This document shows positions 29,649 through 39,009 of a stretch of DNA of 64,000 nt, piece by piece; positions within the stretch are counted from its first letter, which is position 1, and each line of letters begins with the position of its first letter. Both the position numbers and the translations under genes were made by a program. The notes below the pieces were generated by a model. That model had not been told where the DNA came from. It made no database searches and was given only the letters and a program-made list of their open reading frames with translations. The DNA is from Alphaproteobacteria bacterium LSUCC0396 (GTDB lineage: Bacteria > Pseudomonadota > Alphaproteobacteria > Puniceispirillales > Puniceispirillaceae): contig CP166131.1 of NCBI GenBank assembly GCA_041228345.1, forward strand, positions 496,001 to 560,000, in the 5' to 3' direction.

Positions 29649-30620
29649 CTAAAAGCTTGGCTTCATCGCTTGGTCAATGGCCTGATAAGGAACGCCAAAA
29701 ATCCAGCCTTCATAGCGCGCCGCCATTGCCAATGACTGCGGCAACTCAAAGCCCGAATTTTTAGCAAAAAACCGTAATGCCGCCGCCGCAATGATGGCAT
29801 CCGCCTCGTCAGCGTCATTGCCGTTGGCGATAAAATCAGCCGGCACCGCTTTGCTGTCATATTGGGCCAGCGCGCGACCTAAAAACGCTGGATCTGCTGC
29901 GGCTTTTTTCGCTGGCACCATACCAAGCCGGTAAAAGTAAAAACTGGGAAAGATTTCCACCAGAACCATATCGGTCACACCAGCAATAATATCGTCAAAC
30001 GGCCAGACTGACAAACGGCGGCCCATCCTTTGCCGCAACCGGTGCAGCAAGCGCATTCCAGCCAGTGATCCGGTTGCGACATTATCCGCCCCAATGGCCT
30101 TAAAGGTCGGCGATGGGCTGCGCCCGGCGTTACGGGCGGCTATTTCGGTGATGCGGCGGCGGCTCGCATAATGATCTGCCTGATAATCTGGCGGCGACAG
30201 GTAATAAGCGCCCCATATATCATGCGCAAACATCGAGCCACCGTATAAATCGGGCTGTCCTTCATTCACCTCGTCAACCAGCGCCCACAACGTGTTTGCG
30301 CTGGCCGGTCTGCTGGCCGGTATGCTGTTTAGTGCATTTTCGGCACCGGGAAAATATTCGCCTTGATCGACAAAAGGGTGCGCAAACGCAAAATCGATTC
30401 CCACCAGAACCGGCGCATCGCCTGTGGCGGCATCGGCCATTGCGGACAAATGATCAAAAACCTGCTGGCGCGACCAATATTTTGTTAATGGCGGCGCAAC
30501 CCGCATTGGCACCGATACTCCCGGCATTGCCGCGGCAATTTGCAGACCTTGATGGTGCTTTGCCTTTGCCCCCGACCAATCAATACCAAGATAGGATGAA
30601 AAACGAATTTGGCTTTTCAT
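29649..30620 (-). CDS. DUF429-like RNase H-fold protein of unknown function
   Basis: This 323-residue protein has the N-terminal LGIDWSGAK, the segment VLVGIDFAFAHPF near residue 75, and an acidic C-terminal helix NDADEADAIIAAAALRFFA. The spacing of these three acidic elements resembles the RNase H/actin-like fold of DUF429 proteins. I recognise the pattern only at that level. The product is soluble with no signal peptide. It is divergent from a renalase-like flavoprotein gene at 30,833. No substrate can be inferred. Confidence 0.65.
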   Translation of the reverse strand: MKSQIRFSSYLGIDWSGAKAKHHQGLQIAAAMPGVSVPMRVAPPLTKYWSRQQVFDHLSAMADAATGDAPVLVGIDFAFAHPFVDQGEYFPGAENALNSIPASRPASANTLWALVDEVNEGQPDLYGGSMFAHDIWGAYYLSPPDYQADHYASRRRITEIAARNAGRSPSPTFKAIGADNVATGSLAGMRLLHRLRQRMGRRLSVWPFDDIIAGVTDMVLVEIFPSFYFYRLGMVPAKKAAADPAFLGRALAQYDSKAVPADFIANGNDADEADAIIAAAALRFFAKNSGFELPQSLAMAARYEGWIFGVPYQAIDQAMKPSF

Positions 30621-30832
30621 GTAAGATCAGAGAAATCTGTGATAATACCGTTCACGAAACGCCCCTTTGGTCATCGCCATTGCCCCTTTGCCCAGCCCGG
30701 GCCCTATCGCCGGTGCGAAGGCTAGACCAGATGGGGGATCGTGTTAAGCTATTTGATTTCGAGAAAAGGCCGTCCGTGTCCAGATTAACGCCAAAATTCA
30801 CCCCAGCCGGATCAAACTTGCCTGATCCCATT

Positions 30833-31810
30833 ATGTTTGATCTGATGATTCTAGGCAGCGGCATGGCCGGGCTTGCCGCAGCACAATGCGCGCAAAATGA
30901 TGGAAAACAGGTTATGCTCGTTGATAAGGGGCGACGCCTTGGTGGACGCGTCGCCACGCGCCGGAAAGATGGCTTTGTTTTCAACCATGGGGCCCAGTTC
31001 GTCACCGCGAAAGGCACTGTATTTGCCAGCTTGCTTGGCCGTGCCCAGCAATTAGGCTGCCTTACCGACTGGCAAATTAGCCCGGATAAAACTGTTCAAA
31101 TCGGCGCACCGACGATGCGCGACTTGGCGCAATTCATCGCCAAAGATCTCGATATTTACCAGCAAACCGAAATCACCAGCATTGCCCATCACGGCGATGG
31201 GATCGGCTTTTTTGACATGGATGGTCTTGTTGCCTGCGGCCGCCAAGCAATTGTCACCGCGCCGGCCCCGCAAAGCGCCAGATTATTAGCGGCACTTTAT
31301 CCCGGGCTTGCGGCAACCGCCAGTCTGGCCGCTTACGACCCATGCTGGACAATTATGCTTGGCCTCGAAAATGACGACGGCATAGCGCCAATGCCGCTGC
31401 GTGATGAAGCGGCCGGTATCCAGTTCGCTGCGCTCGAGACGTCTCGGCAAAAGCCTCAAAGCATCGCCGCTAATCAGATCCGGCCGGCAATGACCATTCA
31501 GGCCAGCGGCGCATGGAGCCAGCAGCATCTAGAGGACGATCCGCAAGAGGTGATCGAAAAGCTAACCGCCCTCTGGCAAGACATTACCGGACATAGGCTT
31601 GGCAATATCCTTAACGCCGCCGCGCATCGCTGGCGCTATGCAAAAGTCAGCCGGGCGACGCCAGAAACTGCCGCCCGGCTGAGTGACGATCAAAAACTCG
31701 CAATTGCGGGTGACTGGCTTGGTGGGCCGCGGATAGAACAAGCATTTGATAGTGGGCAACAGGCCTATTATGCCCTAAAAGCAAGCCTTGAGGCCAGACA
31801 CGCCCGATAA
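30833..31810 (+). CDS. Renalase-like FAD-dependent amine oxidase/NAD(P)-binding protein
   Basis: This 325-residue flavoprotein starts MFDLMILGSGMAGLAAAQ with the dinucleotide-binding GxGxxG. VDKGRRLGGRVATRRKDG, typical of renalase-like and amine oxidase flavoproteins, follows. The C-terminal LAIAGDWLGGPRIEQAFDSG contacts FAD. The open frame extends upstream to 30,296, but that part overlaps the divergent gene and looks non-coding, so I start at 30,833. The substrate is unknown; family members oxidise aberrant dihydronicotinamides or amines. Confidence 0.82.
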   Translation: MFDLMILGSGMAGLAAAQCAQNDGKQVMLVDKGRRLGGRVATRRKDGFVFNHGAQFVTAKGTVFASLLGRAQQLGCLTDWQISPDKTVQIGAPTMRDLAQFIAKDLDIYQQTEITSIAHHGDGIGFFDMDGLVACGRQAIVTAPAPQSARLLAALYPGLAATASLAAYDPCWTIMLGLENDDGIAPMPLRDEAAGIQFAALETSRQKPQSIAANQIRPAMTIQASGAWSQQHLEDDPQEVIEKLTALWQDITGHRLGNILNAAAHRWRYAKVSRATPETAARLSDDQKLAIAGDWLGGPRIEQAFDSGQQAYYALKASLEARHAR

Positions 31811-31893
31811 ACCGGCGCAAACCCCCGTTACCTAATGGTCAGGCTGGCCGCGAGCGTGCTAGAAAATATAAATTGAAATAGCGAATTTTTTAG

Positions 31894-32829
31894 ATGATTG
31901 ACGTTCTAAATATCTCGATCCCATTTTTTGCACTGATCTTTTTGGGGTTTGGTGCCCACGCGATCGGCTTTATTGATATCGCTGGCGCAAAAACCATGTC
32001 GCGGTTTGCCTTTTATGTGACGCTACCGCCCTATATGTTCTTAAAGGTATCGGCAAGCGAGCCGTCAAGCATCCTGAATTGGGGATTTGTCTGGCGTTAC
32101 GAAAGCGCCACAATCATCATGTATCTGGCTGCGGCTGCCATCGGTTATTGGCTATTTCGCCTAAAGCGTCTGGAAAGCGGCATTTTTGGGCTGAATGTTG
32201 CCTATCCAAATTATGGCTATATGGGAATTCCTTTGGCGATCCTTGCCTTTGGCGATGCAGCGGCACTGCCCATGGCGTTGATCCTGTTTGCCGACACAAT
32301 TGTTCTGCTGGCCCTGACATCCTGTTTTGTTGCGGGCAAAGATGGCGGTGTTTTTCCGGTTATTAAGCGTATTTTTATCACCATGCTCAGCAACCCGCTG
32401 GTTCTAGCGGTGATGGCGGGATTGCTATTTTCGGCATCTGGCCTGCCATTGCCCAAGATACCCCAACAATTCGGCAATCTTCTGGCCGGGGCTGCTGCAC
32501 CGGTGGCATTATTTGCGCTAGGCGCCACGCTATATGGTCAGCCGGTACGCGCCGCCGCAGCAGAGGTGACTGCCATTTCCCTGCTAAAATTGATTATCCA
32601 TCCGCTGTTGGTTGCGTTTTTCTTTTTGGGCATGGCTGGACAAGACCCGCTATGGATCAAGGTTGCCATTCTGTCGAGTTGTTTGCCGGTTGCTGCCAAT
32701 GTATTTATGCTGGCTAATCATTACGGTGCCTACACCGGACGCACCGCATCGGCCATTCTGGTCAGCACGCTATTTGCCAGCATCACCGTTCCGGTATTTC
32801 TTTATTGGCTATTTTATGGGCATTTCTAA
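31894..32829 (+). CDS. AEC-family (auxin efflux carrier) transporter
   Basis: This 311-residue integral membrane protein has ten hydrophobic segments in two five-helix repeats. AYPNYGYMGIPLAILAFGD, with its conserved Asn-Tyr and Gly-Pro positions, matches the first-half signature. SCLPVAANVFMLANHYG matches the second-half crossover. Family members export malate, malonate or other organic anions, and the substrate here is unknown. It is the last gene before the ccm operon, with a GC-rich hairpin in between. Confidence 0.88.
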   Translation: MIDVLNISIPFFALIFLGFGAHAIGFIDIAGAKTMSRFAFYVTLPPYMFLKVSASEPSSILNWGFVWRYESATIIMYLAAAAIGYWLFRLKRLESGIFGLNVAYPNYGYMGIPLAILAFGDAAALPMALILFADTIVLLALTSCFVAGKDGGVFPVIKRIFITMLSNPLVLAVMAGLLFSASGLPLPKIPQQFGNLLAGAAAPVALFALGATLYGQPVRAAAAEVTAISLLKLIIHPLLVAFFFLGMAGQDPLWIKVAILSSCLPVAANVFMLANHYGAYTGRTASAILVSTLFASITVPVFLYWLFYGHF

Positions 32830-32850
32830 ACGATTTGCAGGTGACTGCCA

Positions 32851-32881
32851 GCACCCCCCGCTGATACGAAGGGGGGCGTGC
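32851..32881 (+). terminator. GC-rich hairpin after the AEC transporter
   Basis: Six C at 32854-32859 pair with six G at 32871-32876 around an 11-nt loop, with partial extension of the stem outside. It lies 25 bp past the transporter stop. There is no T tract, so termination is only a likely role. Confidence 0.4.
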
Positions 32882-33017
32882 GACATATCGTCTTGGCGGT
32901 GGCAGGTTGGACGCGCTGGCATTTTTCCGGAGGCAATCTTATGCTAGGCTCTTGCCAATTCCGTGAGGCTGTTGGTCTGGATGCGCGCCCCCTGTTAACA
33001 GAAAGCTGCTTGATGCC

Positions 33018-35012
33018 ATGATTACCGAACTTGGACATTTTGCGTTAATTACCGCGTTTGTACTCAGCCTTGCTCAGGGGGTTTTGCCGTTAATCGGTGC
33101 GGCACGCGGCAATGCCGCCACAATGCTAATTGCGCCGGCGGCAGCGATCAGTGTCATGCTGGCCGTTGCGTTTTCTTTTGGCGCACTTGTCTGGGCTTTT
33201 ATCACCTCTGATTTTTCGCTTGCGCTTGTTGCTAATCATTCGCATTCAACCAAGCCAATGATCTATAAAATATCCGGCACATGGGGCAATCACGAAGGCT
33301 CGTTGCTGCTGTGGATTTTGATCCTCGCGATTTACGGCGGGGTTTTGGCGCTTGGCGGCCGCGCCATGCCGATGGCTCTCAAAGCCCGCATTCTTGCCGT
33401 TCAAGGTTTGGTCAGCACCGGCTTTCTGGCTTTTAGCCTCTTTACCTCAAATCCGTTTTTACGACTGGACACGGCCCCGCTGGATGGCAAAGGCCTGAAT
33501 CCGATTTTGCAGGATCCGGGTTTGGCAATTCACCCACCGATGCTTTATCTTGGCTATGTTGGCCTGTCGATGGCGTTCGCGTTTGCTGTTGCGGCACTGA
33601 TCAGTGGCGAGGTTGATCGGCTGTGGTCGAAATGGATGCGCCCATGGATTATGGCGGCATGGTGCGCGCTGACCTGCGGCATCGCACTTGGCAGTTGGTG
33701 GGCTTATTATGAGCTTGGTTGGGGTGGCTGGTGGTTCTGGGATCCGGTCGAAAACGCATCACTCATGCCGTGGCTGGCGGCGACCGCCCTGTTGCATTCG
33801 GCGATTGTTGTTGAAAAACGCGGCCAGTTAAAAAGCTGGACAGTGCTGTTGGCGATCATGGCTTTCTCCCTATCGCTGGTTGGCACTTTCATCGTTCGTT
33901 CGGGCCTGTTGACCTCGGTGCATAGCTTTGCCTCTGATCCGGCACGTGGTGTTTTCGTGCTGGTAATTTTGCTGTTTGCCGTCGGTATCCCGCTAGCACT
34001 CTACGCATGGCGCGGGCCACAGCTCGTCACCACCGCAGATTTCAGCCTGACCAGTCGCGAGGGCGGGCTGATAGCCAATAATATGCTGCTTGTTGTGGCA
34101 ACTGCGATTGTTCTTCTTGGAACATTTTATCCGCTTGGTCTGGAAATGGTTACCGGTGCCCGCATTACGGTTGGACCGCCCTATTTCGACGCAACGTTTA
34201 ACCCGGTTATGGCGCTATTGATGATGATTATGGCGATCGGACCGGTGATGGCGTGGCGGCGCGGAAAAACAGCGCGATTACGCGCAGTTCTGATCACGGC
34301 TGCCGCTGGGGCAGGCATTACCGCTATCCTTGTATCGGCCTTTGCCGCCGGATTTAGCATCGGCGCCCTGGTCGCACTTGGCCTGATCGGCTGGTTGGGC
34401 GCGGGCATTGGCGCTGATATCTGGCAGCAGCTTAAACCGCATGAAGGCGCTGGTATCGTTGGCCGCGCGCGGCGTGTTCCAAATGACGTTATCGGGATGT
34501 GGGTGGCACATTTTGGCATTGTTATTTTTATGCTTGGTGCGGTTGGCGATATTCTGTTTAACAGCGAACAGGTAGTCAGGGCAAAACCGGGTGATGTAAT
34601 CCAGATTGCCGACCGCAACGTAACCTTTACCGGCGTTAAACAGGTTCAAGGACCAAATTATCAAGCCTTGGCGGCGCAGCTAGAATATCGCGATCAATCA
34701 GGCAAGCTATTCGCCGTTTTAACGCCTGAAAAGCGCGTCTATAACGCTGAACGCCAAACTACAACTGAGGCCGCAATTCGGCCAACTTTGCGCGGTGATG
34801 ATTATGCTGTGCTCGGCGATGGTGATAACAAAATCGGCTATACGTTACGGCTCTATTACAAACCGCTTGTCAGCTGGATTTGGGGCGGTGCCGTAATAAT
34901 GGCGTTTGGCGGGCTGATCGCGGCGTTCGGGCGGCACCGTACCACAGCCACGCAAACCAGCCACGGCCATGGATCAACACGCGCGATACCAGCATCAGGC
35001 GGGGGTGCATAA
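33018..35012 (+). CDS. ccmF: Cytochrome c heme lyase subunit CcmF
   Basis: This 664-residue inner-membrane protein of System I cytochrome c maturation transfers heme to apocytochrome c at the periplasmic face. About 14 membrane helices are visible. The WWD heme-handling region is present as WGGWWFWDPVENASLMPWL near residue 235, and WGNHEGSLLLW lies earlier. Periplasmic histidines flank the WWD domain. Its stop codon overlaps the ccmG start by one base (TAATG). The usual upstream ccmE gene is not adjacent; an AEC transporter sits there instead. Confidence 0.96.
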   Translation: MITELGHFALITAFVLSLAQGVLPLIGAARGNAATMLIAPAAAISVMLAVAFSFGALVWAFITSDFSLALVANHSHSTKPMIYKISGTWGNHEGSLLLWILILAIYGGVLALGGRAMPMALKARILAVQGLVSTGFLAFSLFTSNPFLRLDTAPLDGKGLNPILQDPGLAIHPPMLYLGYVGLSMAFAFAVAALISGEVDRLWSKWMRPWIMAAWCALTCGIALGSWWAYYELGWGGWWFWDPVENASLMPWLAATALLHSAIVVEKRGQLKSWTVLLAIMAFSLSLVGTFIVRSGLLTSVHSFASDPARGVFVLVILLFAVGIPLALYAWRGPQLVTTADFSLTSREGGLIANNMLLVVATAIVLLGTFYPLGLEMVTGARITVGPPYFDATFNPVMALLMMIMAIGPVMAWRRGKTARLRAVLITAAAGAGITAILVSAFAAGFSIGALVALGLIGWLGAGIGADIWQQLKPHEGAGIVGRARRVPNDVIGMWVAHFGIVIFMLGAVGDILFNSEQVVRAKPGDVIQIADRNVTFTGVKQVQGPNYQALAAQLEYRDQSGKLFAVLTPEKRVYNAERQTTTEAAIRPTLRGDDYAVLGDGDNKIGYTLRLYYKPLVSWIWGGAVIMAFGGLIAAFGRHRTTATQTSHGHGSTRAIPASGGGA

Positions 35013-35569
35013 TGAGCAAGGTTCGCCTGTCATTTCTATTACCGCTTTTGGCCTTTGGCATCTTGGCGTTGGTTGGCGCTGTGGCACTTTATGCCACCCT
35101 TTCGGGAAGCCGTGATCCAGCGCAACTGCCATCGGTTCTTGTGAACAAATCAGCGCCGCGCACAAACCTTGCCAGCCTAATGCCAAATGATGCTGGTGAT
35201 AACATGGTCCAGCTTGCCGCATTCAGGGGGCAGCCCTTGCTGGTAAATTTCTTTGCCTCATGGTGCGCGCCTTGCCGCGCCGAAGCAGCAGCCCTCGAAA
35301 TGTTGTCGAAACGCGTCGCAATTATGGGCATAGCCTACAAGGATCGCGGCGAGGACACGAACAGCTTTCTTGCACAATATGGAAACCCATTTCGGGCGAT
35401 CGGCATGGATACGGATGGGCGAATGGGCATTGAATGGGGCGTTTATGGCGTGCCAGAAACCTATTTGCTGGATGCGAATGGCGTGGTGAAACTGCGTCAT
35501 GCTGGCCCGCTGACCAGGGGCGTCATTGATACTACCATCATTCCGGCGCTAGAGGCACTTGGATCATGA
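35012..35569 (+). CDS. ccmG: Thiol:disulfide interchange protein CcmG/DsbE
   Basis: This 185-residue membrane-anchored periplasmic thioredoxin-like protein keeps apocytochrome c cysteines reduced for heme attachment. A single N-terminal helix (about residues 8-28) anchors it. The active site is FFASWCAPCRAEA (CxxC) near residue 85. The cis-proline segment GVYGVPETYLLDANG is typical of DsbE. Its start overlaps the ccmF stop and its stop overlaps the ccmH start (ATGA), so the operon is translationally coupled. Confidence 0.95.
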   Translation: MSKVRLSFLLPLLAFGILALVGAVALYATLSGSRDPAQLPSVLVNKSAPRTNLASLMPNDAGDNMVQLAAFRGQPLLVNFFASWCAPCRAEAAALEMLSKRVAIMGIAYKDRGEDTNSFLAQYGNPFRAIGMDTDGRMGIEWGVYGVPETYLLDANGVVKLRHAGPLTRGVIDTTIIPALEALGS

Positions 35570-36099
35570 TTATGAGTCTAAACCGAACGCGCCATCTTAT
35601 GCTTGTCAGCATTTTGCCGTTGGGATTGCTGCTTGCCAGCTTTTTGCCAAATACCATCGTCACGACAGCGGCAAACGCAATCACCGCCGAGGAAATGCTC
35701 GCCAACCCCCAGCTTGAAGAGCGGGCGCGCAATCTTTCCAAGCAATTGCGCTGTCTGGTTTGCCAGAATCAATCAATTGACGATAGCGATGCCGATCTTG
35801 CCCGTGATTTGCGACGTGAAGTCCGCAGTCAGATTGCTGCAGGCGATAGTGATGATGCGATTATTGATCAACTGCGCCAGAAATATGGTGATTATGTTTT
35901 GCTAAACCCGCCCCTTGATCCAGCCACGATGTTTCTATGGCTTGCGCCATTTGCGTTTATAATGCTTGGCGGGGTGATTGTGCTGGTGGCACGCCGCCAG
36001 CGCGGCATTGAAGACGTAAATGAGCTCGACGCAAGCGAGCGGGCAAAAATTGAAAAACTGCTAGCAAGCCGCAATGACCGGGACGAGCCAAAAACATGA
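35566..36099 (+). CDS. ccmH: Cytochrome c maturation protein CcmH (CcmL/CycL type)
   Basis: This 177-residue protein has a signal peptide (about residues 1-32), a periplasmic helical domain and one membrane helix near residues 120-140. The redox motif LRCLVCQNQSIDDSDADLA carries the CxxC that reduces apocytochrome c. Here CcmH and CcmI are separate proteins, as in rhizobia (CycL/CycH). ATGA overlaps link it to ccmG upstream and ccmI downstream. Confidence 0.95.
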   Translation: MIMSLNRTRHLMLVSILPLGLLLASFLPNTIVTTAANAITAEEMLANPQLEERARNLSKQLRCLVCQNQSIDDSDADLARDLRREVRSQIAAGDSDDAIIDQLRQKYGDYVLLNPPLDPATMFLWLAPFAFIMLGGVIVLVARRQRGIEDVNELDASERAKIEKLLASRNDRDEPKT

Positions 36100-37538
36100 C
36101 CGCGCAAATCCTGAATAATTTGTCACTTGCCAACCTGCCGGTTATTGCCGGCACCATCGTGATCGCATTGGGTCTAACAGGGCTGGTTCTATGGATCATT
36201 CAGCGCGGCCGCCCGCAGGTGGCGCCGGGCGAGCAAGCCCAGATTATATATCGGAAAATTGATCTTTTGCAGGCCGAACGTCAGCGCGCCGACCAAGAGC
36301 GTGCCGATAGCAATATCAGCACCGATGATTATGCCAGCGCTTGCCGCGATATTGACCGGCGGTTACTTGGCCTTAGCGCCGAGATGGACCGGCTCACGAC
36401 CATTGGTAACTCAATTTTGACATGGCCATCGGTGCTTGCCAGCTTGCTGGTGCCGGTGCTGTCGCTGGGGATTTATCTTGGCATTGGTAATCCTGACAGC
36501 CCGGACAGGCCTTTTGCCAGCCGGACCGCCGAAATTGCCGCGGCCAAGGCTGGCGCAAATGAAAATCAGAACGCCGCGGCCAATGCGCTTCGCGATGCCA
36601 TCGCTGCAACCGAAAAAGCCCCCCAAGATATCGAGGCTTGGTTAATGTTGGCACAGGCGGCGGCAAATGTTGGTGATAGCGAAACCGAGATTCGCGCCTT
36701 GCGCACCGGCATCGACATCACCAACGGCGACATTGCCATCACCTCAATGCTTGCCGAGGCGTTAAGCCGTGCCGCCGATGGTCAAGTGACAATTCCGGCG
36801 CGCGCATTGATAAAAACCGTGCTTGCGGCTGATCCGGCGGAACCACGAGCCCTATTTCTTGCCGGTCTGGCAGCGTTTCAAGATGGCGAATACGCCGCCT
36901 CTATCCAACAATGGCAATCATTGTTGGTCGTATCAAACCCGGATGCGCCGTGGGTTGCACTCGTGCGCGAGAATATACAGCGCGCCGCCGAGGCTGGTGA
37001 TATCGCTTTGCCCGCAAGCCAAACCGGAAATCAAGCCACTGGTGGCATGCCGTCAGGGCCAGATGCCGAGGATATCGCCAATGCGGCGAATATGACCGAG
37101 GCCGAACGCGATGAGATGATCGCCAGCATGGTAAAGCGACTAGAGGACCGGCTTGCCGAAACACCTGACGACACTGATGGCTGGGTTCGCCTTGCCCGCG
37201 CCTATGATGTATTGGGCAAAAGCGAGGCCGCGCTCGAAGCCCTAGCCAAGGCGGCAAAATCGGCACCGGATGACCTTGATATTCAGCTAAGCCTGCTGGA
37301 GCTTATTCTTGCCACTGGTAACACAAGCGCCGATATAACACGCGCAAGCGCCGCGCTTGCCGCTGCCAAGGCGATCGCACCAAACAACCCGCAAACATTA
37401 TTTTTCGAAGGGCATCTTGCCCGCCTGTCTGGAGATAATGATGCCGCGCGTACCGCATGGCAGGCATTGCTGAAAATGATGGAACCGGGCAGTGGCGCGG
37501 CGAAAGCACTGGCAGCCGAGATCAAGAAACTCGACTAG
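36096..37538 (+). CDS. ccmI: Cytochrome c maturation chaperone CcmI (CycH type)
   Basis: This 480-residue protein has two membrane helices (about residues 11-31 and 105-124) separated by a cytoplasmic loop with a coiled-coil-like segment rich in Glu, Arg and Gln. A long periplasmic domain with TPR-type repeats follows; segments such as DTDGWVRLARAYDVLGKSEAALEAL (about 360-385) show the TPR pattern. It holds the C-terminus of apocytochrome c for the CcmF/H lyase. It is the last gene of ccmFGHI and overlaps ccmH by four bases. Confidence 0.92.
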   Translation: MTAQILNNLSLANLPVIAGTIVIALGLTGLVLWIIQRGRPQVAPGEQAQIIYRKIDLLQAERQRADQERADSNISTDDYASACRDIDRRLLGLSAEMDRLTTIGNSILTWPSVLASLLVPVLSLGIYLGIGNPDSPDRPFASRTAEIAAAKAGANENQNAAANALRDAIAATEKAPQDIEAWLMLAQAAANVGDSETEIRALRTGIDITNGDIAITSMLAEALSRAADGQVTIPARALIKTVLAADPAEPRALFLAGLAAFQDGEYAASIQQWQSLLVVSNPDAPWVALVRENIQRAAEAGDIALPASQTGNQATGGMPSGPDAEDIANAANMTEAERDEMIASMVKRLEDRLAETPDDTDGWVRLARAYDVLGKSEAALEALAKAAKSAPDDLDIQLSLLELILATGNTSADITRASAALAAAKAIAPNNPQTLFFEGHLARLSGDNDAARTAWQALLKMMEPGSGAAKALAAEIKKLD

Positions 37539-37570
37539 TCATATCGCGCAACATCACATAAAAACCCGCG

Positions 37571-38473
37571 CTAAAGCGCCTTTTTTAATTTAGCAGCGTC
37601 CTTTTTCACCGCATCAAATTCGGCACGCAAACGGGCAATTTCTGCATCCGACAATAGCGCAATATTGGAATAATCTTTTTTCCAGTCGGCCGCCCCCGCC
37701 CATTTTAGCGGCGATGGCCTAATGGTGCGTGCCTCGCTGGCCTCCAGCAAAAGGTCTAGCGCCATCTTTGCGGCAAGATCCTGTGATGGCTGGTCGTGGG
37801 GCAGACCCGCACCATTGCCAAGCGGCAGATCATTAAACAGCAACCGCGGCGCCCCGACATAGACAATAATATCGCGGGCACAGCCCATAATCACCGTTGC
37901 AATTCCAGCCGCCTCCAGATGCGCCGCTGCCAGCGCCATTGATTGATGACAGACCGGACAATTTGGCACCATCACCACGGCATCAACTGCATCAGCCTTA
38001 CATAATGACAATAATTCCGGGCAATCTGTTTGCGTGGTTACGCGTTGGGAACGGTTGGTTGGCAACCCATAGAAATTTGGTGATACCCCGCCAATATACC
38101 CAGCCTCGGCAAGCCGCTGTAACGCAGCAAGCGGGAAATAGCTTGCCATATCACTAGCGGTTGTATGCGCTCGGTCAATGGCAATATGCGCGACCCTGAC
38201 ATCAGGAAAAGGTGTAATCGGTTCAGCATAACAGCGAAAGAATTTCGCCTTGCCATTATAGGGCGCACCCGGCCCCTGCTCACCATTCGCCGGATCAAAG
38301 ATTGACGCGGTCGTAACAATGCCAATCCGCGCCCCAGAAAGCGGCTTATTTAGGCGGGTGAACGGCACATCATCAAGCCTCGCCCATTCATAGGGCTTGC
38401 CATAGCCGAGGCCGATATAATAGCTCTTGATCCGCGGCAAATAATCCAGCGGCGCGTCGTAATCAGGTTCCAT
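37571..38473 (-). CDS. Glycine/sarcosine/betaine/D-proline reductase B-like protein, cysteine form
   Basis: This 300-residue protein resembles the B component family of glycine/betaine/proline reductases (GrdB/PrdB). It has YIGLGYGKPYEWARL near the N-terminus and GARIGIVTTASIF with a fold-typical strand. VMVPNCPVCHQSM has Cys at about residues 172 and 175, where the clostridial enzymes use selenocysteine-type catalysis. PLGNGAGLPHDQPSQ follows. The frame has no internal stop, so no selenocysteine is implied. The start at 38473 follows AAGGGGGATT. The other reductase subunits are not nearby, so the true reaction is uncertain. The gene is convergent with ccmI and co-directional with the sulfur operon upstream. 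Confidence 0.7.
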   Translation of the reverse strand: MEPDYDAPLDYLPRIKSYYIGLGYGKPYEWARLDDVPFTRLNKPLSGARIGIVTTASIFDPANGEQGPGAPYNGKAKFFRCYAEPITPFPDVRVAHIAIDRAHTTASDMASYFPLAALQRLAEAGYIGGVSPNFYGLPTNRSQRVTTQTDCPELLSLCKADAVDAVVMVPNCPVCHQSMALAAAHLEAAGIATVIMGCARDIIVYVGAPRLLFNDLPLGNGAGLPHDQPSQDLAAKMALDLLLEASEARTIRPSPLKWAGAADWKKDYSNIALLSDAEIARLRAEFDAVKKDAAKLKKAL

Positions 38474-38568
38474 TTCACAATCCCCCTTAAAAGACTGCAC
38501 CATAAGGTTTTCGGGCATATATTATGCCTTGGAAAAAGATAGCACCAGCGCCTGATCTAGGCCAGATG

Positions 38569-38997
38569 TCACGCCCCAACCCGCCGCATTATAATGCGGC
38601 CAGCCAGCAATCCGGCAATCAGCATACCGAAAAATGGTAACATCGCCGTGCCGTTCAGCAATAAACTGGCAACCACCGGCCCCGGGCAAAGCCCGGCAAG
38701 CCCCCAGCCAATTCCGAAAATCACGCTGCCCAGAACTAGCGGCTTGTCAATTCTAGACGCGGTTGGCAGCAAAAATTTTGCCGATTGGATTGGCGTTTTC
38801 CGCTTTAGCACAAAACGCAGACCTATGGCATTTACCAATACACCGCCGCCCATAACCAACACCAGAGACGGATCCCAATCGCCAAAAATATCAAGAAAAC
38901 CAATGACTTTAGACGGATTTAGCATGCCAGCAATCGCAAGGCCGATGCCAAAGATAGCGCCAATAACCACGGCTGTTATCAAACGTGTCATAATCAC
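38569..38997 (-). CDS. YeeE/YedE half protein (DUF6691/PmpB type)
   Basis: This 142-residue membrane protein with four hydrophobic segments has GFLDIFGDWDPSLVLVMGGGV and GIGWGLAGLCPGPVVASLL. The latter carries the conserved cysteine seen in the C-terminal half of YeeE thiosulfate channels. It pairs with the protein encoded 12 bp upstream, and together they correspond to a complete YeeE/YedE-type transporter (PmpA/PmpB). Known relatives move sulfur species across the membrane next to persulfide-oxidising hydrolases, which matches this operon. Confidence 0.88.
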   Translation of the reverse strand: MIMTRLITAVVIGAIFGIGLAIAGMLNPSKVIGFLDIFGDWDPSLVLVMGGGVLVNAIGLRFVLKRKTPIQSAKFLLPTASRIDKPLVLGSVIFGIGWGLAGLCPGPVVASLLLNGTAMLPFFGMLIAGLLAGRIIMRRVGA

Positions 38998-39009
38998 CCC
39001 CGCTGCCGA

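Noticed and set aside
30296-30832. Upstream extension of the renalase-like gene
   Set aside because: It overlaps the divergent DUF429-like gene and has non-protein-like composition; the FAD motif starts directly after the ATG at 30833.
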